Source: JADLDB01 sp040752975 (GTDB lineage: Bacteria > Myxococcota > Myxococcia > Myxococcales > Myxococcaceae). From it: 64,000 nt of DNA. The position numbers were made by a program, and so were the translations under genes. The stretch spans positions 1 to 64,000 of the forward strand of contig JBFMHF010000001.1 of NCBI GenBank assembly GCA_040752975.1, written 5' to 3'. The notes beneath the pieces were generated by a model. That model was not told the DNA's origin and did no database searches. It was given only the letters and a program-made list of their open reading frames with translations. Shown here piece by piece: positions 40,616 through 50,310 of this stretch; position 1 is the stretch's first letter, and each line of letters starts with the position of its first letter.

Positions 40616-41053
40616 ATGATCACCTCGCTCGCCGTCGCCGTCGTGCTCGCGCAGGGTCCTGCGCCGCAGTCGGACACCATGAAGAACCTGGTGAAAGACG
40701 CCATCACCCAGCCCGAGAAACCGGCGGGTCCGGACATCTCCAAGCTGCCTTTCACGCCTGACTCCATCAAGCAGGTGGTGCTGTCGTACCAACCGCAGAT
40801 CCAGGGCTGCTACGAGGAGCACCTGTCCACCAAGGGCAGCAAGAAGGTGGAGGGCACCCTGAAGACCTCGTGGATCATCACGGGCGACGGCCTGGTGAAG
40901 AGCGCCGCGGTGAAGAAGAAGGAGAGCACCCTGAAGGACTCCCGCCTCCACGACTGCGTGGTGGCCGTGTTGTCCACGATGGCCTTCCCCAGGCCGCCCG
41001 ATGGGAAGGATCACCCCATCGACTTCCCCTTCAACCTGAAGGCCGTTCACTGA
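40616..41053 (+). CDS. Small secreted AgmX/PglI C-terminal domain protein
   Basis: This encodes 145 residues. MITSLAVAVVLAQGPAP is a short signal peptide. The rest is an AgmX/PglI C-terminal-type domain: VVLSYQPQIQGCYEEHL, then G(K)VEGTLKTSWIITGDGLV and LHDCVVAVLSTMAFPRP, with two conserved Cys that probably form a disulphide. Such domains are TonB-C-like and found in myxobacterial envelope proteins. It lies 2 bp after the first dehydrogenase and 1 bp before the second, an odd place for a periplasmic protein. Confidence 0.7.
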   Translation: MITSLAVAVVLAQGPAPQSDTMKNLVKDAITQPEKPAGPDISKLPFTPDSIKQVVLSYQPQIQGCYEEHLSTKGSKKVEGTLKTSWIITGDGLVKSAAVKKKESTLKDSRLHDCVVAVLSTMAFPRPPDGKDHPIDFPFNLKAVH

Positions 41054-41054
41054 C

Positions 41055-42203
<1,149 letters not shown>

Positions 42204-42223
42204 ACCGCTCAGGAGTTTCGAAC

Positions 42224-43552
42224 ATGATCCGCCTCGCGCTGTCGCTCGCCCTGTTGGCACTCCTCACCGCCTGCCCGAAGAAGACCACCATCATGGACGC
42301 GGGCGTGGAGGACGCCGGCGTGGACGCGGGCGTCGACGCGGGCTGGCTGCGCGGCATGGATCCCCCGACGGGCTGGTCGGTGATCGAGGAGCTCCCGTCC
42401 ACCGCGATGCTGAAGACGCGGCTCGGCGTGTCGGTGTCGTCTGCACCCGATCAGCACGGGCACCCGCTCGTCGCCTACCTCGAGGATGATCCCAACGGCG
42501 ACGACTTCCGCCAGGACACGCGCCTCTTGTTCACCCGGTGGAACGGCAGCGTGCCCGAGTGGACCCAGCCGAAGCAGGTCGAGGTGGTGGGAGAGATCGA
42601 CGTGGAAGGCCCCCACCGGCAGGTCAGCGTCGCCCGCGACTCGACCACCGGCCGCATTGCCATTGCGTACGTGCGCTTCATCGACAACGTGATCCGCTAC
42701 GCGTGGAGTGACGACGAGGGCGCCAACTTCTCGATCCAGAATGTCTCGCCCGTCGGCGGCGTCGCGGCGGTGTCGAACCCCAGCCTCGTCATGCACGGGG
42801 GGATCACCGAGCTCGCGTACGTGCAGGGGAACGAGCTGGTCTTCCGGCGGCGGGGCACCGACGGCACCACGTGGACGGAAGAGAAGGCCCCGGGCGCGAT
42901 GGCGCTGCAATACCCGGTGTCGGTCGCGGTCGATCAAGACGGCATGCCTGGCGTGGCCTTCTTCCAGGACCGGCTGGGCGGGCTGGCCGAGCTCGTCTTC
43001 TGGAGGCCCGGCGCGGGCAGCGTGAGCACCATCGCCACCTCCGGCGCGGTCGACGTGGCTCAGCCGGATCGACGGCCCTCCGTGTCGCTCGTCTTCGTGG
43101 GCAAGACGCCGCACGTCGCCTTCCACCTGCGCAACGAAGAGCCGGCCGTGATGAACGACCAGACCCCCGAGGTCTTCTACGCGAAGGCCTCCGACGGGCT
43201 GGGCGCCGCGTGGACCACGCCCGTGGCCATGCCCCGCAACGGCAACGGGGTGACGTTCCATTCCACCCGCCACTTCCAGGGCCTCACGGTGGAGGCGTCA
43301 GGCCGCACCCGCGTCGCGGCCAACTTCGCCGCCAACGGCGCGCTCACCATGTGTGGCGGGCCCAAGCTGGCGCGCTCCGACGACGGCGTCACCTTCACCA
43401 CCTGCGCGCCCACCAGCTCGCCGGTGCAGTTTGGCGGGGAGTGGCTGTCCCTCTGGCAGCACGCGCCCGGCAAGCTGACCCTCATCTTCCACTACGACAA
43501 CCGCGCCAACGCGTCCCTCAAGCCCGGCGTCGTGATGTGGCGGGAGCCCTGA
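42224..43552 (+). CDS. Lipoprotein with Asp-Ala-Gly linker and propeller-like strands
   Basis: This encodes 442 residues with lipobox LTAC (Cys17), then a linker of repeated DAGV units (about 26-40). The mature part has repeated blade-like strands ending in Asp-box-like patterns (SDDEGANFSIQ, RSDDGVTFTT), resembling BNR/sialidase-type propellers. No catalytic residues are obvious. AGGAG precedes the ATG. Probably surface exposed; function unknown. Confidence 0.75.
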   Translation: MIRLALSLALLALLTACPKKTTIMDAGVEDAGVDAGVDAGWLRGMDPPTGWSVIEELPSTAMLKTRLGVSVSSAPDQHGHPLVAYLEDDPNGDDFRQDTRLLFTRWNGSVPEWTQPKQVEVVGEIDVEGPHRQVSVARDSTTGRIAIAYVRFIDNVIRYAWSDDEGANFSIQNVSPVGGVAAVSNPSLVMHGGITELAYVQGNELVFRRRGTDGTTWTEEKAPGAMALQYPVSVAVDQDGMPGVAFFQDRLGGLAELVFWRPGAGSVSTIATSGAVDVAQPDRRPSVSLVFVGKTPHVAFHLRNEEPAVMNDQTPEVFYAKASDGLGAAWTTPVAMPRNGNGVTFHSTRHFQGLTVEASGRTRVAANFAANGALTMCGGPKLARSDDGVTFTTCAPTSSPVQFGGEWLSLWQHAPGKLTLIFHYDNRANASLKPGVVMWREP

Positions 43553-43597
43553 CTCCCGTTCCCTTCGTCACGGAATGGAAAGCGTGACTCTCCGGTC

Positions 43598-43627
43598 TTG
43601 AAATGGGCCGGGGGGAGCGGCTAGGAC
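43598..43627 (+). promoter_or_regulatory. Candidate promoter of the KAS III-like gene
   Basis: TTGAAA (43598-43603, 5 of 6) and TAGGAC (43622-43627, weak) with an 18-nt spacer lie between the lipoprotein and the KAS III gene. The resulting leader of about 27 nt holds the GAGGGGGA ribosome site. Confidence 0.35.
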
Positions 43628-43660
43628 GGCCCGCCTACCCGCAGTGAGGGGGACGTTCGC

Positions 43661-44656
43661 GTGCTCTACCTCCACGCCCTTGGCCACTTTCACCCCGAGA
43701 ACGTGGTCACCAACGCCTTCCTCGAGTCGCTGGACATCGACACCAACGACGCGTGGATCACCGAGCGGGTGGGGATCAAGGCCCGCCACACGGTGCTGCC
43801 GCTGGACTACATCCGCCAGACGAAGAATCGGGATCCCCGCATGGCGATCGAGGCGGCCACCCTGTCCAACGCCGAGACGGGCGCGGAGGCGGGGCGCCGG
43901 GCGCTGGAGCGCGCGAAGCTGACGACAAAGGACATCGGGATGGTGCTGGCCGGGAGCTGCTCTCCCGACGAGTGCATCCCCGCCGAGGCCAACCGCGTGG
44001 CGGAAGAACTGGGCATCGACGGGCCGTCGTTGGACATCGCGAGCGCATGCTCCAGCTTTGCCAGCCAGCTCTACTTTCTCGAGGCGATGCGCCCCGAGAA
44101 GCTGCCGGACTTCATCATGCTGGTGAACCCGGAGAACTCGACACGCGTGGTGGACTACGCCGATCGCAGCGCGTGCGTGCTGTGGGGCGACTGCTCGACG
44201 GCCGCCATCGTCTCGCCCCGCGTCCCCGGTCCGTGGAAGGTGACGGAGACGTACTTGAAGGGGGATCCTTCCGGGGCGGACAAGGTGAAGGTGCCGCGCT
44301 TTGGCCACTTCACCCAGCAGGGCGCCGAGGTGCAGAAGTTCGCGGTAAAGCGGGCCAGCGAGACGTACGAGGTGCTGCGGCAGAAGTACCTCGAGACGCC
44401 GGGGCGCACGGCCGCCGGCCTCACCTTCATCGGCCACCAGGCCAACCTGCGCATGCTGGAAGCGGTGGCGCGGCGCTGCGAGGTGCCGGAAGGCAAGCAC
44501 CTCTTCAACGTCGATCGCCGCGGCAACGTGGGCGCCTCGGGCGCGCCCTCGGTGATGAGCGAGCGCTGGGACGATCCAGCGCTGGGCGACGCGGTGGCGC
44601 TGTGCGTCGTCGGCTCCGGACTGACGTGGGCAGGCGCGCTGTTCGAGCGCTGCTGA
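43661..44656 (+). CDS. 3-oxoacyl-ACP synthase III-like enzyme
   Basis: This thiolase-fold condensing enzyme has 331 residues. The Cys-His-Asn triad is in SACSSF (Cys130), GHQAN (His259) and GNVGASG (Asn289). The start is GTG with GAGGGGGA 8 nt upstream. It may start fatty acid chains (FabH role) or make a special acyl product; it stands alone without fab genes, so a secondary-lipid role is possible. The C-terminus is convergent with the M1 peptidase gene. Confidence 0.88.
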   Translation: MLYLHALGHFHPENVVTNAFLESLDIDTNDAWITERVGIKARHTVLPLDYIRQTKNRDPRMAIEAATLSNAETGAEAGRRALERAKLTTKDIGMVLAGSCSPDECIPAEANRVAEELGIDGPSLDIASACSSFASQLYFLEAMRPEKLPDFIMLVNPENSTRVVDYADRSACVLWGDCSTAAIVSPRVPGPWKVTETYLKGDPSGADKVKVPRFGHFTQQGAEVQKFAVKRASETYEVLRQKYLETPGRTAAGLTFIGHQANLRMLEAVARRCEVPEGKHLFNVDRRGNVGASGAPSVMSERWDDPALGDAVALCVVGSGLTWAGALFERC

Positions 44657-44710
44657 TCGCCCTGTCGCCGGGGAAGGCCGGGCCTGCCAGCGCGCCGTGC
44701 CCCAGGCCGG

Positions 44711-47290
44711 CTACTTCTTCTTCTTGCCCTTCTCCGGGACGGGCGGGGGCGGGGCGGGGAAGTTGGCGTCGAGCACCTGCTTCGCGCTGGCCTTGATCGC
44801 CTCGCTGGTGGCCTTCGCGGCGATCTCCTCGAGCGCCTGGTGGGCCGACTCGTACTTCACGTCGTCCAGCGAGGAGAGGGCGTTGGACCGCACCGTCTCC
44901 GGGTAGGTGGCCTCGTCCAGGACGATCCCCTTCACCAGCGACGCATAGTCCTGGCTCTCGCGCAGCTCCTTGTTCCGCGACAGGGCGGTGAACATCGTGC
45001 GCGCCAGGCCGGCGTTCTGCGCGTTCCCTTTGAAGATGTCCCTGAGCAGGGCCACCGCGTCCACGGACGAGGACAGGGCCACCGCAGTCGCCGCGCGCTC
45101 GTAGTAGCCCATGCCGCGGCCCTTCTGTGTCACCAGCGCCGCGCGCAGCGTCCCGAGCGCTCCCGGAGTGCCGATGCGCGCCACGCCCGCGGCGTACCCG
45201 GCGAGGTAGTTGATGTCGACCTGCGGCTTCGCCAGCTCATCGAGGAGGAACTTGTGGCCGTCGTCGGACTTCACCCGGCCGAGCGCCTCCATCGCCGCGC
45301 GCCGCACGCGGATGTAGCCCACTGGATCCTCGTCGAGATCGGTCGGCCGCTTGGCCAGGTTGAGCAGCGGCGTGGCGAACTCTTTCGGCAGCTCCTTGAA
45401 GCGGGTCTGCGCCAGGCGGAGCAACACGGCCTCGCGCACGTACGGCGAGCGGTCCTTGTTCAGCACGTCGAGGATCGCCCCCAGCGCCGCGTCGGTGGGC
45501 TTCGTCTCTTCCTTCATGTCGGGGTTGCCCAGCTCGCCCAGCAACTGCCAGGTGGCCAGCAGGCGCCAGACCGGATCCGGATCGTGGCGGGCCGCGTCCA
45601 CCAGGCGATCCTCGGACAGCGACGAGGGGTTCACCTTCACCAGGGCCCCGAAGTTCTTGTTCCAGTCGATCCACTGCGGCGCCGCGGGCACGTCGAGGTC
45701 CACCGACACCTCGCTCTTGTCGACGAGGATCACCGCGTCCTGGTGGTAGGCGGGCTCCTGCTCGCGGTGGATGGCGATCGGCAGCTTGAAGACGAAGGGG
45801 CCCTTCTCGCCGGGGTGGTTGGGCTGCTGGCGGATCTTCACCGTCAGCTTGCCGTTCCCGAAGGACGTGTCGGGGAAGATGACGGGGTAGCCCTTCTTGT
45901 TGAGCCACGAGTCCTTGAAGCCCTTGAGCTCCTTCTCCTTCTTCGTCGTCTCGAAGACGACCTTGAAGAAGTCGTCGCTGGTGACGGCCTTGCCGCCGTG
46001 CTTCTCCAGGTAGGCCTTGAGGACCTTCTTCATCTCCGCGGTGCCGAGCCAGAGCTCGAGCATGCGCAGCACGTTCGCGCCCTTGGTGTAGGAGACCGAG
46101 TCGAACGCCTGATCCGGCGTGGCCGTCTTCATCACCAGCGGGTGGGCGCGGGGGCCGTCTTCCTGGTGGAAGTAGCCTTCGACGAGCGCGCGGGCCCTCG
46201 AGATCTCCACGTCCTCGTTGTTGTTGTAGTCGTCGAGGGTGAGCAACCCCAGGTACGTCGCGAAGCCCTCGTTGAGCCACGTCTCGTTCCACCAGGCGCA
46301 GGTGACGAGATCGCCGAACCACTGGTGGGCCAGCTCGTGCGAGAGCAGGCCGACGATCCCCGTGCGCGCCGTCTGATCGTTCTTGTGATCGACCAGGAGC
46401 CGGCTGGTGCGCTCGAAGATCACCGAGGTGTTCTCCATGCCGCCCCAGAAGTAGCCGGGCACCGCCACCACATCGAGCTTCGCCCAGGGGTACTTCGTGC
46501 CGGTGAAGCCGACCTGGAAGTTGTAGAGGCCCTTGAGGGCGTCGTTGGCGATGAAGGCGCGGTCCTTCGTGCCGGGCGGCACCCACAGGGTCGACGGCAC
46601 GTCCTCCGACACCAGCACGGGCTCGAGCTGGGCGATGGCCAGCGCAACGAGGTAGGGCGAGTGGGGCGAGTCCTGCTTCCAGTGCACGCGCCGCAGGTTC
46701 TTCCCGCCCTCGGAGAACTTCTCGTCCTTCTCCTTCCGGCCGTTGGAGACGACCTGGTACTTCTCGTCCACCACCGCCAGCACCTCGCTGGTGGCCTTGT
46801 CTGAGGGTTGATCGTTGCAGGGGAAGAAGCGCTGGGCGGACAGGGCTTCGAAGTGGGTGAAGTAGCCGGGCGCCGACGTCTTGCCCTCGGTCTCGGTGGC
46901 GACGAACATGCCGTCTTGCGAGGTGGTGGACGCCTTCACCGTGTAGGAGATCTCCACCACGGCGTCCTTCCCGGCGGCGATCGGCTTCTTGGGCTTGATG
47001 GTGATGGTGCCGGTGCGCGTGCCGGGATCGAACTTGAGCTTGAAGTCCGCCGCCTGGTTGTCGACCAGCAGCATCTCGACGGTGATGTCGTAGGCGTCGA
47101 GCTCGAACTCGGCCATGGCCTTGGTGGCCTTGAGCGTGGCGGTCAGCTTGTTCTTGAAGACGTGCTCCGGTTCCAGCGACACCTCCAGCTTGTAGTGCTG
47201 GGCGTCGTACGGGCGGCTCTTCGGCTGGAAGGCCGGCGCAGGGGAGGGCGCAGCGGCGAGGGCGAGGGCCAGGGACGTGAGGGCGATCAT
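44711..47290 (-). CDS. Secreted M1-family aminopeptidase
   Basis: These 859 residues have a signal peptide (ALTSLALALAAAPSPAPA), an N-terminal beta domain, and the catalytic domain with exopeptidase motif GGMEN (283-287) and zinc motif HELAHQWFG (His318, Glu319, His322) followed by Glu341 in NEGFA. The C-terminal half is helical, HEAT-like. It cleaves N-terminal amino acids from peptides, probably in the periplasm or outside, fitting a predatory or proteolytic lifestyle. The Lys-rich C-terminal KGKKKK may help localisation. Confidence 0.94.
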   Translation of the reverse strand: MIALTSLALALAAAPSPAPAFQPKSRPYDAQHYKLEVSLEPEHVFKNKLTATLKATKAMAEFELDAYDITVEMLLVDNQAADFKLKFDPGTRTGTITIKPKKPIAAGKDAVVEISYTVKASTTSQDGMFVATETEGKTSAPGYFTHFEALSAQRFFPCNDQPSDKATSEVLAVVDEKYQVVSNGRKEKDEKFSEGGKNLRRVHWKQDSPHSPYLVALAIAQLEPVLVSEDVPSTLWVPPGTKDRAFIANDALKGLYNFQVGFTGTKYPWAKLDVVAVPGYFWGGMENTSVIFERTSRLLVDHKNDQTARTGIVGLLSHELAHQWFGDLVTCAWWNETWLNEGFATYLGLLTLDDYNNNEDVEISRARALVEGYFHQEDGPRAHPLVMKTATPDQAFDSVSYTKGANVLRMLELWLGTAEMKKVLKAYLEKHGGKAVTSDDFFKVVFETTKKEKELKGFKDSWLNKKGYPVIFPDTSFGNGKLTVKIRQQPNHPGEKGPFVFKLPIAIHREQEPAYHQDAVILVDKSEVSVDLDVPAAPQWIDWNKNFGALVKVNPSSLSEDRLVDAARHDPDPVWRLLATWQLLGELGNPDMKEETKPTDAALGAILDVLNKDRSPYVREAVLLRLAQTRFKELPKEFATPLLNLAKRPTDLDEDPVGYIRVRRAAMEALGRVKSDDGHKFLLDELAKPQVDINYLAGYAAGVARIGTPGALGTLRAALVTQKGRGMGYYERAATAVALSSSVDAVALLRDIFKGNAQNAGLARTMFTALSRNKELRESQDYASLVKGIVLDEATYPETVRSNALSSLDDVKYESAHQALEEIAAKATSEAIKASAKQVLDANFPAPPPPVPEKGKKKK

Positions 47291-47347
47291 GGCCGTGCAC
47301 CGTATGTCAACGTTCGGGGGCTTTCATCGGGTAATGTGGGCGCCGCC

Positions 47348-47752
47348 ATGAGCCTGGGGGCCCAACTGCGAGAGCTGTTCGACGGCTTGGGCGAGCTGAC
47401 GGCCCAGCACATCCGCCTGGCGAAGCTGGAGCTGCAGGACAACGCCCGCTTCGTCGGCGCCCGGGTGGCGGTGATCGCCGCGCTCGCGCCGCTGGTGCTG
47501 GTGGGCTACGGCTTCCTCTGCGTGGCGGGCGCCCTGGCGCTCTCGCGGGTGCTGGCGGTGGATCTCGCCTTCTTGATCGTCGGGGCGGTCAACCTCGTGG
47601 GCGCCGTCGCCGGCATCGCCATCGCGGGCAAGCAGCTCGGGGGCACGAGGTTTTTCACCGCCACCGTCACCGAGCTCGAGGAGACACGCGCCGTCGTCCT
47701 GCACCGCCGCGATGACACGGAAGGCGGGGCCTCGAAAGAGGGAGCGGCATGA
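47348..47752 (+). CDS. Phage-holin-like membrane protein (DUF1469-type)
   Basis: This encodes 134 residues with two strong membrane hairpin segments (VAVIAALAPLVLVGYGFLCVAG and LAFLIVGAVNLVGAVAGIAIAG). An amphipathic N-terminal helix (LRELFDGLGELTAQHIRLAKLEL) is typical of the holin superfamily III/DUF1469 proteins, which are chromosomal and not phage derived. It is the first gene of a tightly coupled cassette. The ATG at 47348 is chosen as the family start; the upstream open frame lies antisense to the peptidase gene. Confidence 0.82.
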   Translation: MSLGAQLRELFDGLGELTAQHIRLAKLELQDNARFVGARVAVIAALAPLVLVGYGFLCVAGALALSRVLAVDLAFLIVGAVNLVGAVAGIAIAGKQLGGTRFFTATVTELEETRAVVLHRRDDTEGGASKEGAA

Positions 47753-48024
47753 GCGTCGAGACTCCCTCGGGCCTGGTGAAGGCGCCGCCGTCGAGGCTGG
47801 CCACGCAGAAGGACAGGGCCTCGGCGGAGGAGGTGCGCCTGCGCATCGAGGCTGCCCGGCGGAAGGTGACGGCGCAGCTCGACGCGCTGGAGCTGACGCT
47901 GTCACCCGCCCTTCGGGTTCGCACCGCGGTGAGGAACGCGGTACGACGTCACCCGGTGCTGACGCTGGGGGGCGCGTTGTTGGCTGGTTATGGGTTGGCG
48001 CGGCTGCTCTTCCGCCGCTCTTAG
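47749..48024 (+). CDS. DUF3618-like membrane-anchored protein
   Basis: This encodes 91 residues. A charged helix EEVRLRIEAARRKVTAQLDALEL resembles the DUF3618 pattern, followed by a C-terminal anchor HPVLTLGGALLAGYGLARLLF. The ATG overlaps the stop of the holin-like gene (4 nt). This domain often occurs with holin-like and DUF883-like proteins in one operon. Confidence 0.7.
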   Translation: MSVETPSGLVKAPPSRLATQKDRASAEEVRLRIEAARRKVTAQLDALELTLSPALRVRTAVRNAVRRHPVLTLGGALLAGYGLARLLFRRS

Positions 48025-48039
48025 AAAGGACGACGATGC

Positions 48040-48255
48040 ATGGACGCCACACCGAAGACCGAAGCCCCTCAGAAGCCCCCGGAGCCCCTCGAGGCGGTGA
48101 AGGAGCGGCTCGGGCCGCAGCTGCAGGAAGCGGCGGAGCGCCTCACCGAGACCAACGAGCGGGTGAAGGCCTTCATCCGCGAGAACCCGGGCACGTGCCT
48201 GTTGGGCGCGGCGGCCCTGGGCTTCCTGATCGGCCGATGGGCGGCCCGGCGATGA
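48040..48255 (+). CDS. DUF883-like (ElaB/YqjD type) membrane protein
   Basis: This encodes 71 residues: a coiled-coil-like helix (KERLGPQLQEAAERLTETNE) and a C-terminal anchor with the RxNPG-type turn (RENPGTCLLGAAALGFLIGRW). ElaB/YqjD proteins of enterics bind ribosomes to the inner membrane in stationary phase; here only the architecture is shared. Confidence 0.72.
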   Translation: MDATPKTEAPQKPPEPLEAVKERLGPQLQEAAERLTETNERVKAFIRENPGTCLLGAAALGFLIGRWAARR

Positions 48256-48650
48256 GCGACGAGGCCGACACGTCCACGTCTCGCGCTGCGAAGGGCGCGG
48301 CGCCGATGGTCGCGCAGGAGCTGGGCGAACAGCTCCGGGAGCTCGCGAGCAACGCCAACTCGGCGCTCAACGGCGTCTCCGACGCGGTGGGCCTCACCGA
48401 GAAGGTGGAGAAGAACCCGTACGGCATGGTCGCCGCGGCGCTGGGCATCGGGTACGTGCTGGGCGGTGGCCTCTTCACGCCCACCACCATGCGGATTCTC
48501 AAGATGGGCTCCAGGCTGGCGGCGATCCCCGCGGTGAGAGATCGGCTGCTCGACGTGGCCGAAGCGGCCGTCGACGGCCTGGTGTCGAGGATGCAGGAAC
48601 CGGAAGAGGCACAAGCCCCTGGCGAGTCGAACGGCTCGAGGAAGGAATGA
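48252..48650 (+). CDS. Hypothetical membrane protein of the same cassette
   Basis: This encodes 132 residues. Helical N-terminus (QELGEQLRELASNANSALN), then KNPYGMVAAALGIGYVLGGGLF which again has the Asn-Pro turn before a membrane helix, and a helical tail. The ATG overlaps the previous stop by 4 nt. Probably a further member of the DUF883-like group, diverged. Confidence 0.7.
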   Translation: MSDEADTSTSRAAKGAAPMVAQELGEQLRELASNANSALNGVSDAVGLTEKVEKNPYGMVAAALGIGYVLGGGLFTPTTMRILKMGSRLAAIPAVRDRLLDVAEAAVDGLVSRMQEPEEAQAPGESNGSRKE

Positions 48651-48934
48651 ACATGTGGCGTAGCCTGAAGAAGCGCCTGCCTGACGTGGACAAGGACGAT
48701 CTGCTCGAGCTGGTCGGCCTCGAGTCGCGCCGGACCGCGGGTGACAAGGTGGTGACCTCGCTGGCCATCTTCGGCGCCGGCGTACTCGTCGGCGTGGGGC
48801 TGGGACTGATGCTGGCGCCCAAGCCCGGCCGCGAATTGCGCAGCGACCTCAAGCAGCGGATTGGCCGCGGTGAGGCCAACGGGCCCGCCGAGGCCAAGCC
48901 CGCCGCCGCGACGACTCCGCCCCGCGTGGTGTGA
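48647..48934 (+). CDS. YtxH-domain protein
   Basis: This encodes 95 residues. SLAIFGAGVLVGVGLGLMLAPKPGREL is the YtxH signature: a glycine-zipper membrane helix followed by LAPKxGxE. YtxH proteins are linked to general stress in Bacillus. The ATG overlaps the previous stop (4 nt). Confidence 0.8.
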   Translation: MNMWRSLKKRLPDVDKDDLLELVGLESRRTAGDKVVTSLAIFGAGVLVGVGLGLMLAPKPGRELRSDLKQRIGRGEANGPAEAKPAAATTPPRVV

Positions 48935-50307
48935 TGGCTGCGCGGAAGTCCAGGCGGCTCGGGGCACGGCGCTCGTCCCACGCCGGACGCGCCGCGACGG
49001 GGAAGAAGCGCTCCACGCGGAAGGGGAACGCGAAGCAGGCCTCCTCGGTGAAGGCAGGCGGAGAGCGCCGCCGTGGTGCGTCCAGGCAAAGGAAGGGCCC
49101 GAAGAGGCCACAGGCCGGAGCGCCGCGTCGCGGTGCGTCCGAACCGACGCGGGCCTCGAGAGGGCCAGGGGCCGGGAAGCCGGGGCGCGGGTCTTTCGTG
49201 ACGAGTCCACCGTCGAGGAAGCCAGCGACCAGGGAGCCTCGTCGCACGACGTCCGACACGACGAGGTCCGGCTCGGTCATGCCCGGCGCGGCGGAAAAGG
49301 GCCGCGCGACCTCGGGGCCGGCGCCGTCCGCTTCGGAGAAGTCGCGGGGAGCGATCGCGCCCGGCGCGCTCGGGACGGCGATCATCGAGCCTCCAGCGCT
49401 CGAGCCCGACGCCACCAGGATCGCCAGCCAGGCCATCGCCCTCTCGCGCAGCCTGGAGACGATCCAGTCGGCCTTCGATGCCTGGGACGAGCTGCGGGCC
49501 GCCCAGGCGAGGGCCCTGCAGCGGCTCGCCGACGAGCGCCGTCGGCTCGAGGAAGAAGGCGAGCTCCTCGTGGGCGCGGTCCGCAGCGTCGCTGACGGCT
49601 TGCCTCCGCCTCCGCCCTCGGCGCCCGTGCCCGACGCGCTGGTGGCGGCGGCGGACTCCTCGGCCGTCGATCACTTCCTCACCGAGGCGCGTCGGCAGCT
49701 CGACGACGCCAAAGCTCGGCTGGACGCCGAGGAGCGGGCCACGGCCGAGGCCTTCGCACGCGCGACGATCGAGGTGAAGGCCACGGCCCGCAGCCGCCTC
49801 GAAGCGCGCCTCCGGGTAGCGCCCCCGCGGGTGCGGTTGGTGCCGCGTACGGTGGGCGCGGATCAGCGCATCCTCCACCTCGAGCGCCCGGGCCCCGACG
49901 ATGCGGTGGTCCTCTTCCTGGCCTTCACCGGGCGAATCCCCAGCCGCTACGGGGCGCCCTTCGATGACTCCACCGACGACGTCTTCACCGGGCCCACCAC
50001 GCTGTACCCCGATGAGGGCGTCCCAGCCGACGAGGCGCGCCCGTCGGCGATGCGCCTGCGCCTGTTGCTCGACGCGCAGCCGGAGGTGTGGCCGCTCAAG
50101 GGCTACCTCCTGCTCGATCTCGTCGCCCCCGACGGGACGAGGCGCTTCGTACGGTGGCTCTCCCGCGGGCCGGTGATGGAGGCCGAGCTCGAGGACGGAC
50201 CAACCTTCCGCAACGTCCTCTCGCGAGAAGAGGCCGAGCAGATCACCGGCGCGCTGCTCAGGCTGAAGCTGGCCGGCCGCCTCGAGATCGACCTGGGCCG
50301 CGCCTGA
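48934..50307 (+). CDS. Hypothetical protein with basic low-complexity N-terminus
   Basis: This encodes 457 residues. Residues 1-135 are Arg/Lys/Ser/Ala-rich and probably disordered and nucleic-acid-like (KKRSTRKGNAK). Residues about 160-285 form a predicted coiled coil with Ala/Glu/Arg. The C-terminal 170 residues are a beta-rich globular domain (RILHLERPGPDDAVVLFLAF, TRRFVRWLSRGPVMEAELE). The ATG at 48934 overlaps the previous stop by one base; a GTG one codon earlier is possible. It is the last gene of the cassette. Confidence 0.65.
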   Translation: MAARKSRRLGARRSSHAGRAATGKKRSTRKGNAKQASSVKAGGERRRGASRQRKGPKRPQAGAPRRGASEPTRASRGPGAGKPGRGSFVTSPPSRKPATREPRRTTSDTTRSGSVMPGAAEKGRATSGPAPSASEKSRGAIAPGALGTAIIEPPALEPDATRIASQAIALSRSLETIQSAFDAWDELRAAQARALQRLADERRRLEEEGELLVGAVRSVADGLPPPPPSAPVPDALVAAADSSAVDHFLTEARRQLDDAKARLDAEERATAEAFARATIEVKATARSRLEARLRVAPPRVRLVPRTVGADQRILHLERPGPDDAVVLFLAFTGRIPSRYGAPFDDSTDDVFTGPTTLYPDEGVPADEARPSAMRLRLLLDAQPEVWPLKGYLLLDLVAPDGTRRFVRWLSRGPVMEAELEDGPTFRNVLSREEAEQITGALLRLKLAGRLEIDLGRA

Positions 50308-50310
50308 CAG

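Noticed and set aside
47305..47310. TTGACA on the minus strand upstream of the M1 peptidase
   Set aside because: With a 17-nt spacer the -10 would fall inside the start of the coding region; no suitable hexamer is there.
47348..47752. Prophage remnant because of the holin-like gene
   Set aside because: No other phage gene is near, and this holin superfamily is common as a chromosomal membrane protein beside DUF883/YtxH genes.
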